Notes: generated by a model from the sequence alone, not told the origin. Counted from the first letter of the stretch, positions 52,573 to 62,577 are shown. The stretch is DNA of 64,000 nt from an uncultured Bryobacteraceae bacterium (GCA_938003835.1 CALKXJ010000008.1:62001-126000), one strand, 5' to 3'. Program-made: numbers and translations.

Positions 52573-54785
52573 TTCGCCGCCTTCTCGCCGCGCTCCTGGT
52601 GGCGACCGGCGCTCAGGCCGCCGGGACGGCGACCTGGGAGATGAACACCTACAATGACTTTCTCAAGGGCCGCTTCTCGGGCGTCTCCCTCAGCCGCGAC
52701 GGGCGCCTGGAACTGGCGCCGAAGCTCGAGCCGGTCTTCTCCGCCGATCAGCCGGTGATCTGGGCGGTTGTCGCGGATCGCGAGGGCAACCTGTATCTGG
52801 GCACCGGTCACCGGGGTCGCGTCTGGCGCGTGGACCGGGCCGGCAAAGCCGAGGTCTTCTGGACGGCCGAAGAGCCGGAAGTCTTCGCCCTGGCCGTGGA
52901 CGCCAAGGGCGTCCTCTACGCCGCCACCTCGCCCAACGGCAAGGTCTACCGTATCGAGAAGGGCAAGGCGAGCGAATATTTCTCGCCGGGCTCTGTCTAC
53001 ATCTGGTCTCTCGCGCTCGCCGCTGACGGAACGCTTTTTGTCGGCACCGGCGACGACGGCAAGATCTGGCGCGTAACGGCCGCAGGTGGCGAGCTTTACT
53101 ATGAAACCGGCCAGTCCCACGTCACCTGCCTGGCGTTTGACGCGCAGGGCAGGCTGCTTGCCGGTACGGAACCGAACGGCATCCTGTATCGCATCTCGGC
53201 GAAGGACCAGGCCTTCGTGCTCTACGACGCCAACCATCCGGAGATTCGCTCCATCGTCCCCATGCCCGATGGATCGGTCTACGTCGCCGCTCTAGGCGGT
53301 TCGGTGGCCAAGAAGACGGCCGCAACCGCTCAGGCAACGGCACCCTCCGCTCCCTTGACGGCGCCGGCCACCTCGATTACGGTGACTGCATCGCAGGGCG
53401 GCGTCGAGCTCAAGCCCAAGGCCGAGCAGCCCAAGCCCGCGCCCGCGCCTGCGGCCGCCCCGCCGGTAGTGCCCGCCATCGAGGTCACGGGTGTCGAAAA
53501 GTCCGCGCTATACAAAATTGACCCGGACCACACGGTGGAGACCCTGTGGACTTCGACCGAGGAGAACGCCTATGACCTCATCGCCGCCGGCGACGCCTTG
53601 CTGTTTTCGACCGATGCCCAGGGCCGCGTCTATGAACTCGCGGGGCGCAAACTAACGCTTCTCGCTCAAACCAACGAATCCGAAGCGGTGCGCCTCCTCC
53701 GCCGCGGGCGCGAGCTGCTGGTGGCCACCAGCAACATGGGAAAGCTCTTCCGCCTGGGCCAAGACCTGGCCGAGCAGGGAGTGTACGAGTCGCCGGTTCA
53801 TGACGCGGGCGCCGTGGCCCGCTGGGGCCGCCTGAGCTGGCGCCTGGAGTCCGACCGGGGCGGCACAGTGGAGTTTCAAACCCGCTCCGGCAACACGGCC
53901 CGACCGGATCGCACCTGGAGCGAGTGGTCCGAACCGCTGACGGATCCCGACGGCAGCCCGGTGAAAAGTCCGAATGCGCGCTACATCCAGTGGCGTGCCA
54001 CGCTGCGGGCTTCAGCAGGTCGCGGCCCTGTTGTCGACTCGGTCTCGCTCGCCTATCTGCCGCAGAACACGCCGCCGCGCGTGACGGCGATCGAGGTTAC
54101 CAGCAAGTCCGCCGCCGCTTCCTCCTCCTCGTCTCAGAGTGCGGGCTCCTCCGGCGCCACCTATAGCATCACGGTGACCGACACCGGCGGCGCGGCGACC
54201 TCGGCGGGCACGGCCACCCAAAAGTTGACGCGCGCCGCCACCGAGCGGATCCAGATCACCTGGCAGGCCGAAGACGCCGACGGCGACCAGTTGATCTATG
54301 CGCTTTACTTCCGCGGCGACGACGAACGGGAATGGAAGCTCATTAAAGAAGACATCGAGGAGACGACGCTCGCGCTCGACGCCCACTCGCTCGCCGACGG
54401 GAAGTATTTCTTCCGCGTGGTGGCCTCCGATCGCCAGGCGAACGCGCCGGAGGCGGCGCGGGAGGCCGAGCTGGTGAGCGCGCCTGTTCTGATCGACCAG
54501 ACGCCGCCGTCGGTAAGCCTCAGCGGCTTGCGCCTGAGCGGAGGGGTGGTCGAGATGGAGGCCGTGGCGGCCGACGCCACCTCGGCCCTGCGGAATGCCG
54601 AGTATTCCCTGAACGCCGGCCGTTGGACGCCGGTGAGCTCCGAGGACGGCATCATCGATTCCCGAGAAGAACGGTTTCGGGTGCGCCTGAGCGGGCTCGC
54701 CCCAGGCGAGCATGTGCTGGTGTTGCGGGTTTACGACTCGGCCGGCAACGCCGGGTTGGCGCGCCGGGTGATTCGGGTTCCGTAG
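52569..54785 (+). CDS. Large exported beta-propeller protein with C-terminal Fn3-like region
   Basis: 738 residues from ATG 52569, with signal peptide RRLLAALLVATGAQAA. Residues about 60-230 carry repeated propeller blades (GNLYLGTGHRGRVWRVDRAG, VLYAATSPNGKVYRIEKG, TLFVGTGDDGKIWRV). A low-complexity Ala/Pro-rich insert (about 260-305) interrupts it before more blades. The C-terminal part (QITWQAEDADGDQLIYALYF, VLIDQTPPSVSLSGLRL) resembles fibronectin-type or Ig-like repeats. No enzymatic residues are evident. Coupling to the S55-like gene (ATGA overlap) suggests the two act together at the cell surface or periplasm. Confidence 0.72.
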   Translation: MIRRLLAALLVATGAQAAGTATWEMNTYNDFLKGRFSGVSLSRDGRLELAPKLEPVFSADQPVIWAVVADREGNLYLGTGHRGRVWRVDRAGKAEVFWTAEEPEVFALAVDAKGVLYAATSPNGKVYRIEKGKASEYFSPGSVYIWSLALAADGTLFVGTGDDGKIWRVTAAGGELYYETGQSHVTCLAFDAQGRLLAGTEPNGILYRISAKDQAFVLYDANHPEIRSIVPMPDGSVYVAALGGSVAKKTAATAQATAPSAPLTAPATSITVTASQGGVELKPKAEQPKPAPAPAAAPPVVPAIEVTGVEKSALYKIDPDHTVETLWTSTEENAYDLIAAGDALLFSTDAQGRVYELAGRKLTLLAQTNESEAVRLLRRGRELLVATSNMGKLFRLGQDLAEQGVYESPVHDAGAVARWGRLSWRLESDRGGTVEFQTRSGNTARPDRTWSEWSEPLTDPDGSPVKSPNARYIQWRATLRASAGRGPVVDSVSLAYLPQNTPPRVTAIEVTSKSAAASSSSSQSAGSSGATYSITVTDTGGAATSAGTATQKLTRAATERIQITWQAEDADGDQLIYALYFRGDDEREWKLIKEDIEETTLALDAHSLADGKYFFRVVASDRQANAPEAAREAELVSAPVLIDQTPPSVSLSGLRLSGGVVEMEAVAADATSALRNAEYSLNAGRWTPVSSEDGIIDSREERFRVRLSGLAPGEHVLVLRVYDSAGNAGLARRVIRVP

Positions 54786-54800
54786 TCTTCTGCGTTTGGG

Positions 54801-57056
54801 CTACCGCGGCTGCGGCTCTGTCTGGCGGAGCCATTCCGGCACGCGCAAAATCTCCCGCGGCCGGCTTCCTTCGGGCGGGCCGATGATGCCTTCGCGCTGC
54901 ATCAGGTCCAGCAGGCGCGCCGCCCGGCCATAGCCGAGCCGCAAGCGCCGCTGGAGGATCGAGGTCGAGGCCTTCCCCATTTCCACGACGATACGAACCG
55001 CATCCTGATACAGCGGATCATCGCCGCCCGGGGTGCCGTCGTCCTCAAGCGATTCCTCGTCGGCGGACGGGGCTGCTAGGAAGCTTTCGTCGTAATCCGG
55101 CTCGTCCTGTTGTTTCCAGAACTCCACCACCCGCTGGATCTCGCCTTCGGTGACCAGCGGCCCGTGGACGCGGATCAGGCGGGCCGAACCCGGCGGCAGA
55201 AAGAGCATGTCGCCGCGGCCCAGCAGATGCTCAGCGCCCATGACGTCGAGAATCGTTCGCGAATCGACGCGCGTGGCCACCCGGAAGCTGATCCGCGCGG
55301 GGAAGTTCGCCTTGATCGTTCCGGTGATGACGTCCACGCTGGGCCGCTGCGTCGCCACCACCAGGTGCATCCCCACCGCCCGGGCCATCTGGGCCAGGCG
55401 CGTAATCGCCCCCTCGACGTTGGCGCGCTCCACCATCATCAGGTCGGCGAGCTCGTCGATGAGGATGACGATGTAGGGAAGCGGCTCGAGCTCTCCGCCG
55501 TCTTCCTCGAACAGCCGCCGCGGCTTCTGGTGCCGGTGACGCACCATGCGGTTGAACTGCTCGATGTTGCGCACGCCGGCGCCCTGGGCAGCCAGCAGCT
55601 TGTAGCGCCTCTCCATTTCGAGCACGGCATTGCGCAAGGCGTTGGTCGCGCGCGAGGCATCGGTGATCACCGGGGTGAGCAGGTGCGGGATCCCCTCGTA
55701 GATGCCGAGTTCGACGCGCTTCGGGTCGATGACGATCATGCGAACCTCCTCGGGAGTCGACTTGAAGAGGATCGACATGATCACTGAGTTGAGCATCACG
55801 CTCTTGCCGGAACCGGTCGAACCGGCGATCAGCAGATGCGGCATCGCGTCGAGCGCGACGGCCTTGATCCGGCCGCTCACGTCTTTGCCGAGCGGGATCG
55901 GAAGCGGCGACGGCATCGCGCGGAACTCCTCGGATTCGAGCACCTGCCGGAGGCTGATCACCTCGCGCTTGGTGTTCGGCACCTCGATGCCCACGGTCGC
56001 CTTGCCCGGAATCCGCTCGATGAGGATCGACTCCGCTTTGAGGCCCAGGCAGAGGTCCTCGGTGAGGGTGACGATGCGGCTGTACTTGATGCCCGGTTCC
56101 GGCTTGAACTCGAACGTGGTCACCACCGGCCCGGGGTTGATCTGCACCACGGAGCCGAAGACGTTGAACTCCTCGAACTTCGACTTGATGGCCGCGGCGA
56201 TCTCTTGCAGCTCGTCTTTGTCATAGGCGTTGCGCTCCGGCGGCTCGTTCAGCAGGGAGGTCGGCGGCAGCCGGTACTCGGTTCGCTCGACGGCAGGCGG
56301 CGGAGCCGGCTGAGCGATGGGCCGGGCGTGAACCGGCGGCGCGGCCGGAGGAGGCGGTGGCGCGTCCTCGAGCGTGCGGATGGGGATCTCATGGCCTTCC
56401 CCGTCCGCCTCCTCGGCTTCAACCTTCCGGCCGCCGTGGCCCTGCGGGCGCCGGTGGTCGTCTCCCCTAGCGTTCTCTGCTGCGCGCTGGTGCGCGCCGG
56501 CACGCTGGCGGAGCTTGATGCGCGGCACGTGCGCCAGAATCCCCGCCAGCGAGAAGCTCGAGATCAGATAGAGCGAGAGCAGCCAGCAGGTGCCTACCAC
56601 GAGCGCCGCACCTGTGGTGTTGAACTCCGCGACCAGCCAGTGCGAGAGAATCAACCCCCAGACGCCGCCGGCTGTGATCGCGCCGCTGAAAAGTCGCCAG
56701 CCGGGGGCAAGAGCCAGCGCCGTGCAGCTCGAGCTGAGCAGCAGCAGGGCCCCTATAGTCTTGGCCCACGGCGCTTCGATCGGCTTCGATCGCAACCATT
56801 TCCACGCCAGCGCAACGAGCGCCAGCGGCACGAGAAACGCCCCCAGGCCGAATCCCTGTAAGAGAAAGTCGGCCAGCAGCGCGCCGGCGGGCCCGATCCA
56901 GTTCTGCGGCGAACGGCTGCCGGCAGCGGTATTCAAGGAAGGATCGTGCGGGTTGTAGGAGACCAGCGATAGGGTGACAACCGTGGCCGCGGCCAGCCAC
57001 ACTAACCCTGCGGCTTCATTCAGCCGGCGAAAGGGTGTCGGTCCGAAAAACTTCAT
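54801..57056 (-). CDS. ftsK: DNA translocase FtsK/SpoIIIE
   Basis: 751 residues from ATG 57056. About four membrane helices occupy residues 15-175, then a disordered proline/histidine-rich linker (about 180-260), the alpha/beta motor with Walker A GSTGSGKS (412-419) and Walker B VILIDELADLMM, and a C-terminal winged-helix gamma domain (SILQRRLRLGYGRAARLLDLMQ) that reads KOPS sites. It pumps DNA at the septum for chromosome segregation. The start overlaps the stop of uppP (ATGA). The membrane part and linker are short compared with the E. coli protein but usual for SpoIIIE-type enzymes. Confidence 0.93.
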   Translation of the reverse strand: MKFFGPTPFRRLNEAAGLVWLAAATVVTLSLVSYNPHDPSLNTAAGSRSPQNWIGPAGALLADFLLQGFGLGAFLVPLALVALAWKWLRSKPIEAPWAKTIGALLLLSSSCTALALAPGWRLFSGAITAGGVWGLILSHWLVAEFNTTGAALVVGTCWLLSLYLISSFSLAGILAHVPRIKLRQRAGAHQRAAENARGDDHRRPQGHGGRKVEAEEADGEGHEIPIRTLEDAPPPPPAAPPVHARPIAQPAPPPAVERTEYRLPPTSLLNEPPERNAYDKDELQEIAAAIKSKFEEFNVFGSVVQINPGPVVTTFEFKPEPGIKYSRIVTLTEDLCLGLKAESILIERIPGKATVGIEVPNTKREVISLRQVLESEEFRAMPSPLPIPLGKDVSGRIKAVALDAMPHLLIAGSTGSGKSVMLNSVIMSILFKSTPEEVRMIVIDPKRVELGIYEGIPHLLTPVITDASRATNALRNAVLEMERRYKLLAAQGAGVRNIEQFNRMVRHRHQKPRRLFEEDGGELEPLPYIVILIDELADLMMVERANVEGAITRLAQMARAVGMHLVVATQRPSVDVITGTIKANFPARISFRVATRVDSRTILDVMGAEHLLGRGDMLFLPPGSARLIRVHGPLVTEGEIQRVVEFWKQQDEPDYDESFLAAPSADEESLEDDGTPGGDDPLYQDAVRIVVEMGKASTSILQRRLRLGYGRAARLLDLMQREGIIGPPEGSRPREILRVPEWLRQTEPQPR

Positions 57057-57880
57057 CCCGCCGGCGGGCGGAACCAAGCCAGAGCAATTATGATTATGCC
57101 AAAGATCACGCGATAGTAGACAAAGAACCTGAGAGAGTGCCGGCGCAGGAAGCGCAGGAAGAAGGCGATGACCAGACACCCGGTCAGGGCGCTGGCCAGA
57201 ATGCCGGCGGCAAACGGCGCGCCCATGCCGGCAGGGATGCCGCCCTGCTCCAGCAGTTTGTGAACGGCTAACAGGGCTGCGCCGCCGATGGCAGGTGTCG
57301 ACAACAGGAAGGAAAATCGCGCCGCTGCCTCGCGGTCGAACTCGCGGAACAGAGCGGCCGTGATGGTGATCCCGCTCCGGGAAGTTCCTGGGATCACGGC
57401 AAGAGCCTGGGCCGCACCCACCACCAGACAGTCCTTTAAGCCGATTTCTCCGATGTGCTTCCGGCGCTTCCCCACGCGGTCGGCGATGCCCATCAGGATG
57501 CCGACGCTGATGAGCATGACTCCAATCGGCACGGGGTGACGGAAGACGGTCTCGACATATTCCTCAAGCAGCAGCCCGGTGAGCGCCACCGGAACCGTGC
57601 CCGCCGCCAGCAGCCACAGCAGGCGCGGGTTGCTTCTGAGCTCCTCGTTCGAACCCAGCCGGAGGCCGAATCCCTGGGCGATGATCTGCACCCAGTCGCG
57701 AAAGAAATAGACGAGAACGGCGGCCAGCGTGCCGAAATGCAGGGCGATGTCGAAGACCAGCCCCTGATCTTTCCAGCCGACGAGCCAGGGCGCCAGCGCC
57801 AGATGGGCCGAGCTGGAGATCGGCAAGAATTCCGTCAGTCCCTGAACCACCGCGAGAATCAGCGCCTGGATGAGCGACAT
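57053..57880 (-). CDS. uppP: Undecaprenyl-diphosphate phosphatase
   Basis: 275 residues from ATG 57880. UppP/BacA motifs are present: LTEFLPISSSAHL (about 14-26) and the PGTSRSG catalytic loop with the serine and arginine, plus about eight membrane helices. The enzyme recycles the lipid carrier made by UppS and affects bacitracin resistance. It overlaps ftsK by 4 bases and faces pyruvate kinase in a divergent arrangement with nearly abutting starts. Confidence 0.93.
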   Translation of the reverse strand: MSLIQALILAVVQGLTEFLPISSSAHLALAPWLVGWKDQGLVFDIALHFGTLAAVLVYFFRDWVQIIAQGFGLRLGSNEELRSNPRLLWLLAAGTVPVALTGLLLEEYVETVFRHPVPIGVMLISVGILMGIADRVGKRRKHIGEIGLKDCLVVGAAQALAVIPGTSRSGITITAALFREFDREAAARFSFLLSTPAIGGAALLAVHKLLEQGGIPAGMGAPFAAGILASALTGCLVIAFFLRFLRRHSLRFFVYYRVIFGIIIIALAWFRPPAG

Positions 57881-57881
57881 A

Positions 57882-59354
57882 ATGGCAAAGAGCCATCCTA
57901 GCGTGCCGAACCTGCGAAACACCAAAATCGTCGCCACTCTGGGCCCGGCAAGCGACTCGGAGCAGACCATTCGGGCCATGATCGAAGCCGGCGTCGACGT
58001 CTTCCGGCTGAACGCGTCCCATGGCACGCAGGCCGAGCATGGCGAGCGCGTCCGGCGCGTCCGCACCCTCGCTTCCGAATCGGGGACCGAGGTTGGTATT
58101 CTGCTCGATCTGCAAGGTCCCAAGATCCGCCTGGGCCGGTTCGAAGGCGGCTCGGCCCGGCTCGAGCAAGGCCAGATGTTCACGCTCACCTCCGAGGAGG
58201 TTTTGGGCACATCCGAGCAGGCCACGGTATCGTACCCGCACCTGCCGGAGGACGTTCGGCCGGGCGACCGGATTCTCGTTGCCGACGGCGCGGTCGCGCT
58301 CCGCGTCATCGGCGCCGACGCCGGCTCGGTACGCTGCGAGGTCACGCGCGGGGGCGTCGTGGAGGACCGCAAGGGGGTGAACCTGCCCGGAGTCCCCATC
58401 CGCACTCCCGCACTCACGCGCAAGGACATGTCCGACCTGCGATTCGGGCTCGAGGCCGGCATCGATCTGGTGGCGCTCTCCTTCGTCCGCCGGCGCGAGG
58501 ATGTCATCCGGCTGCGCCTGTTTCTTGAAGAGCTTGACGCTTCCTTGCCGATCGTGGCGAAGATTGAAAAGCCCGAAGCCTGGCAGAACTTCGATGAGAT
58601 CCTCGAGGAGTCCGACGGCGTCATGGTCGCGCGCGGCGACCTGGGTGTGGAGGTGGCGCTCGAGCGGGTTCCCTTCATCCAGAAAGCAATCATCGACCGC
58701 GCGCGCCGGCGCGGCCGCTTCGTCATCACCGCCACGCAGATGCTCGAGTCGATGGTCGATTCCGCTGTGCCCACTCGCGCGGAGGTGAGCGACGTAGCCA
58801 ACGCCATCTACGACGGCACCGATGCGGTGATGCTTTCCGCCGAGACCTCAGTCGGCCGCTACCCCGTGGAGGCCGTGCGGTGGATGGCGCGAATCGTGGC
58901 GGAAGCCGAAAGTCCGACCCGGAACCGCGGCTTTCAGGAATTGCCGCTGGCAGCGAGCCCGCCCCCGCCCGAGATCGTCGCCGACGCCGCCTACCGTGCG
59001 GCGTCGGTCGCCCGGCCCGCAGCGATCGTGGTGCTGACCACCAGCGGCAACACGGCCCGTTTGGTGGCCCGCTACCGGCCGCCGGTACCGATCTTCGCCT
59101 TTACGCTGTCGGAGCGCGTGGTGCGGCAACTGTCTCCGGTTTATGGAGTCCGGGCCATCGAGGCGCCCCTGCTTCACTCCACCGACAGCGTGCTGGCCGA
59201 CGTTGATACGCTGCTGCGCCAGCAATGGGGCCTCAAGCCCGGCGATACGGTCATCCTGCTGGCCGGCCTGCCGATCGAGCGGATGGGGCCGGCCAATATC
59301 ATGATGCTGCTGCGGATCGGTGAGATCGCCCAACTCGGGCCGGTTCGCGCCTGA
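57882..59354 (+). CDS. pyk: Pyruvate kinase
   Basis: About 490 residues. ATG 57882 is listed; GTG 57903 would give the more usual short N-terminus before NTKIVATLGPAS, and ATG 57870 would overlap uppP. The catalytic barrel (VFRLNASHGT, LLDLQGPKIRLG, LSFVRRREDV, IAKIEKPEAW-like VAKIEKPEAW, MVARGDLGVE, TATQMLESM) and the C-terminal domain are complete. It makes pyruvate and ATP in glycolysis. The divergent promoter region with uppP is under 25 bases. Confidence 0.92.
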   Translation: MAKSHPSVPNLRNTKIVATLGPASDSEQTIRAMIEAGVDVFRLNASHGTQAEHGERVRRVRTLASESGTEVGILLDLQGPKIRLGRFEGGSARLEQGQMFTLTSEEVLGTSEQATVSYPHLPEDVRPGDRILVADGAVALRVIGADAGSVRCEVTRGGVVEDRKGVNLPGVPIRTPALTRKDMSDLRFGLEAGIDLVALSFVRRREDVIRLRLFLEELDASLPIVAKIEKPEAWQNFDEILEESDGVMVARGDLGVEVALERVPFIQKAIIDRARRRGRFVITATQMLESMVDSAVPTRAEVSDVANAIYDGTDAVMLSAETSVGRYPVEAVRWMARIVAEAESPTRNRGFQELPLAASPPPPEIVADAAYRAASVARPAAIVVLTTSGNTARLVARYRPPVPIFAFTLSERVVRQLSPVYGVRAIEAPLLHSTDSVLADVDTLLRQQWGLKPGDTVILLAGLPIERMGPANIMMLLRIGEIAQLGPVRA

Positions 59355-59415
59355 AACGGCGGCTTTGCGGAAGACGTCCCTCGAGTGAAGGCATAATGAA
59401 AAGGGGGGCATCCCT

Positions 59416-60519
59416 ATGAAGCGATACGCCGCGCTGGCAGTTGTCTTGGCCCTACTCGTTCCGCTCTGGCTGGTTGCGCAGGCCGCCTCGGATTCCGACA
59501 AGAGCAGCCGCAGGAAGAAACCCAAGGAGGACGTCGAAAAGATCGGAGAGCGCGACGTCGGCAAAGGCCTGAATCTGTATTCCATCGAGAAGGAGATCGC
59601 CCTCGGCAAACAGTTCGCTGACGAGATCGAGCGGCAGGCCAAGATCGTGCGCGATCCGATTGTCGCCGAGTACGTCAACCGCCTGGGCCAGAATCTTGCC
59701 CGCCACTCGGACTCCAAGTTCCCCTTCACCTTCAAGGTGATCGAAAGTCCGGAGATCAATGCCTTCGCCTTGCCGGGCGGCTTCTGCTTTGTCAATACCG
59801 GTCTGCTGCTCGAGGCCGAGACCGAGGCCGAAGTGGCCGGCGTGCTGGCGCATGAGATCGCGCATGTGGCCGCCCGGCACGGCACGCGCCAGGCCTCGCG
59901 CGGCACGCTCGCCAATCTGGCCACCATCCCGCTGATCATCGCCACGGGCGGATGGACCGGCTACGCCATCTCCCAGGCTGCGGGAGTGGCCATCCCGGTG
60001 GCCTTCCTCCAGTTCTCGCGCGCCTTCGAGCGCGAGGCCGACCTGCTCGGCATTCAGTATCTATGGGCCGCCGGCTACGATCCCACCGGGTTCGTCGATC
60101 TGTTCGAAAAGCTGGCCTCCATGCAGAAGACGCGGCCCAGCGCCCTGGCCGGCATCTTCACCAGCCACCCGATGACCGATGACCGGATCGAAGCGGCGCA
60201 GAAAGCGATGGAGACCATCCTGCCGGCCAAGCCCGAGTATGTGGTCAACACGTCGGAATTTTTGCGCGTGAAGCAGCGCTTGGCCATGCTGCTCGATCCC
60301 AAGCGCCAGCTGGCCAAGGCCGCCGACCGGCCGCGACTGCGGCAGGCCGGTGCCGGCGGCGTCATACGCCCGGACGACAAGCCCGCCCAGTCCGAAGAGG
60401 AGAAGGAAGAGCGGCCGGTGCTCAGGCGCGGCGCCAAGGAGGGAGGCGCGCAGCAGGAAGGCCGGCAGGAGCCGCAGAACCAAGAAGAGGCCCCGCCCGT
60501 CCTCAAACGGCAGCCCTAA
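59416..60519 (+). CDS. M48-family zinc metalloprotease, exported
   Basis: 367 residues from ATG 59416 behind a GGGGGG ribosome site. A signal peptide (RYAALAVVLALLVPLWLVAQA) precedes a BepA/LoiP-type M48 domain with zinc site H146-E-x2-H150 in LAHEIAHVAARHG and the third ligand glutamate in FEREADLLGIQYLW. The charged C-terminal tail (EEKEERPVLRRGAKEGGAQQ) is disordered. These periplasmic proteases take part in outer-membrane assembly quality control. A CATAAT -10-like element lies upstream (59392). Confidence 0.88.
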   Translation: MKRYAALAVVLALLVPLWLVAQAASDSDKSSRRKKPKEDVEKIGERDVGKGLNLYSIEKEIALGKQFADEIERQAKIVRDPIVAEYVNRLGQNLARHSDSKFPFTFKVIESPEINAFALPGGFCFVNTGLLLEAETEAEVAGVLAHEIAHVAARHGTRQASRGTLANLATIPLIIATGGWTGYAISQAAGVAIPVAFLQFSRAFEREADLLGIQYLWAAGYDPTGFVDLFEKLASMQKTRPSALAGIFTSHPMTDDRIEAAQKAMETILPAKPEYVVNTSEFLRVKQRLAMLLDPKRQLAKAADRPRLRQAGAGGVIRPDDKPAQSEEEKEERPVLRRGAKEGGAQQEGRQEPQNQEEAPPVLKRQP

Positions 60520-60565
60520 AAGGATAGGCTCCCGGGCGCCTGGGTCGGTATCCCGGGCAACTCTT

Positions 60566-60592
60566 CGCCTCGCCCTCTGACAACGCGAGGCG
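60566..60592. repeat. Inverted repeat between the M48 and GH51 genes
   Basis: CGCCTCG (60566-60572) and CGAGGCG (60586-60592) enclose a 13-base loop. TTCC follows on the plus strand. It could be a weak terminator of the protease gene or an operator for the arabinofuranosidase gene. Confidence 0.35.
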
Positions 60593-60618
60593 TTCCTGGC
60601 GATGATATCGTCGATCGT

Positions 60619-62577
60619 ATGTGGGGACGTCTTCGCCGATTCTCAGTCCTGCTCGTCGGTCTCCCGGCGGCTGCGGCCGCAGCGGAGGTTCTGATCGACG
60701 CCGCCCGCACGCGCGAGCCCATCTCGCCGTATGTCTACGGTCAGTTCATCGAGCATCTGGGCCGGTGCATCTATGGGGGCCTGTGGGCGGAGATGCTCGA
60801 GGACCGCAAATTTTTCTACCCGGTGACCGGGGAAGCGCCCGCCTGGACGATGTTCGTGCCGGGGAAACGTTCCTGGGAGGGCGAAGGGCACGCCTACGAG
60901 CTGCTGACCTCCTCGCCGTGGATGATTCTCGGCGAGAAAAAGGCCGTCCGCATGGTGCGGGAGAACGCCTACGTCGGCGAACACAGCCCGCGCATCGAGA
61001 CATCGCCTGAAAAACCGGCAGGCATTGCCCACGAACGCCTGGGGCTCCTCGATGGCAAGGATTACGAGGGCCGGATCGTCCTGGCCGGCGATCCGGCTGC
61101 CGCGCCTATCGAGGTTAGCCTCGTCTGGGGCGGGGGTGCGAGCGACCGGCACACCGTGAGGATTCTCGAACTTGAGCAGAACTACCGCAAGTATCCCCTG
61201 CGCTTCCGCTCTGGCGCCTCGACCGACAATGGCCGCCTGGAGATCGTCGGCCGCGGCAAGGGCCACTTCCTCGTCGGTGCCGTCTCGCTCATGCCGGCCG
61301 ACAACCGACGCGGCTGGCGCGCCGATACGCTCGCCCTGCTTCGGGAGCTCAACTCGCCGGTCTACCGCTGGCCTGGCGGCAACTTCGTGAGCGGCTACGA
61401 CTGGAAAGACGGCATCGGCGATCCGGACCGCCGGCCACCGCGGAAGAATCCCGCCTGGAAGGGCATCGAGCACAACGACGTCGGCCTGCACGAGTTCGTC
61501 GAACTCTGCCGGTTGATCGACGCCGAGCCTTTCGTCGCGGTGAACACCGGCCTGGGAACCGTCGAGCTGGCAGCCGAGCAGATCGAATACGCCAACGGCG
61601 ACCCGTCCACGCGCATGGGACGGCTGCGCGCCCAGAATGGGCACCCGGCGCCGTTTCACATCAAGTTCTGGGCCATCGGCAATGAGATGTACGGCTCCTG
61701 GCAGCTCGGCCATATGCCGCTTGCCGAGTATGTCAAGAAACACAACCGTGTCGTCGAGGCGATGCGCGCCGTCGACCCCAAGATGATCGCCATCGGCGTG
61801 GGGGCCGTGGGCGACTGGAGCCGGCAAATGCTCACCTGGTGCGCCGGCCACATGAGCCTGATCAGCGAACACCTGTATTGGCAGCAGAAGGACGATCTGA
61901 TCGAGCATGTCCGGCAGATCCCCGCCCAGATCCGCAAGGTGGCCGAGGCGCACCGCGCCTACCGCCGCGAGCTTGCTTCGCTGGCGGGCAAGGACATACG
62001 CATCGCCATGGACGAGTGGAACTACTGGTACGGCCCGAACGAGTTCGGCGAGCTCGGCGTGCGTTACTTCCTCCAGGACGCTCTGGGCATCGCCGCGGGG
62101 CTCCACGAGTTCTTCCGCAACTCGGATCTCTACTACATGGCCAACTACGCCCAAACGGTGAACGTCATTGGCGCTATCAAGACGACGAAGACGGCCGCCG
62201 AGCTCGAAACCACGGGGCTGGTGCTCAAGCTCTACCGCCGCCATTTCGGGGTTGTGCCGGTAGAGGTGGGCGGCGTGCCGGAGCCGCTGGACATTACCGC
62301 CGCCTGGAGCGAGGACAGGAACTGGATCACGGTCGGAATTGTCAATCCAACGCCTGAGAGACAGGAGCTTGCTCTGAGGCTGAACGGGGCCGCCTGGACC
62401 GGCGCCGCGGGGCATCACTGGCTGATCACGGGTCCGCACCGCAGAGCGCACAACTCACCGGGCAAACCCCGCGTGGTCGACATCGAGGAGCGGTCGGCCT
62501 GGCCTCCGATGGTGGAGGTCCCGCCGCTGAGTGTGAATCTCGTGGCCTGGGCGGCGAGCCCGAACGAACCCAAATAG
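60619..62577 (+). CDS. GH51 alpha-L-arabinofuranosidase, exported
   Basis: 652 residues. A short signal-like N-terminus (FSVLLVGLPAAAAAAEVL) precedes a GH51 catalytic barrel with PISPYVYGQFIEHLGRCIYG-like start, YRWPGGNFVSGYDWKDGIG, the acid/base E356 in FWAIGNEMYG and the nucleophile E466 in IAMDEWNYWYG, and a C-terminal beta-sandwich. It removes arabinofuranosyl side chains from arabinan, arabinoxylan or pectin fragments, fitting the GH28-like and TonB-receptor genes elsewhere in the window. The gene starts 99 bases after the M48 protease. Confidence 0.92.
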   Translation: MWGRLRRFSVLLVGLPAAAAAAEVLIDAARTREPISPYVYGQFIEHLGRCIYGGLWAEMLEDRKFFYPVTGEAPAWTMFVPGKRSWEGEGHAYELLTSSPWMILGEKKAVRMVRENAYVGEHSPRIETSPEKPAGIAHERLGLLDGKDYEGRIVLAGDPAAAPIEVSLVWGGGASDRHTVRILELEQNYRKYPLRFRSGASTDNGRLEIVGRGKGHFLVGAVSLMPADNRRGWRADTLALLRELNSPVYRWPGGNFVSGYDWKDGIGDPDRRPPRKNPAWKGIEHNDVGLHEFVELCRLIDAEPFVAVNTGLGTVELAAEQIEYANGDPSTRMGRLRAQNGHPAPFHIKFWAIGNEMYGSWQLGHMPLAEYVKKHNRVVEAMRAVDPKMIAIGVGAVGDWSRQMLTWCAGHMSLISEHLYWQQKDDLIEHVRQIPAQIRKVAEAHRAYRRELASLAGKDIRIAMDEWNYWYGPNEFGELGVRYFLQDALGIAAGLHEFFRNSDLYYMANYAQTVNVIGAIKTTKTAAELETTGLVLKLYRRHFGVVPVEVGGVPEPLDITAAWSEDRNWITVGIVNPTPERQELALRLNGAAWTGAAGHHWLITGPHRRAHNSPGKPRVVDIEERSAWPPMVEVPPLSVNLVAWAASPNEPK

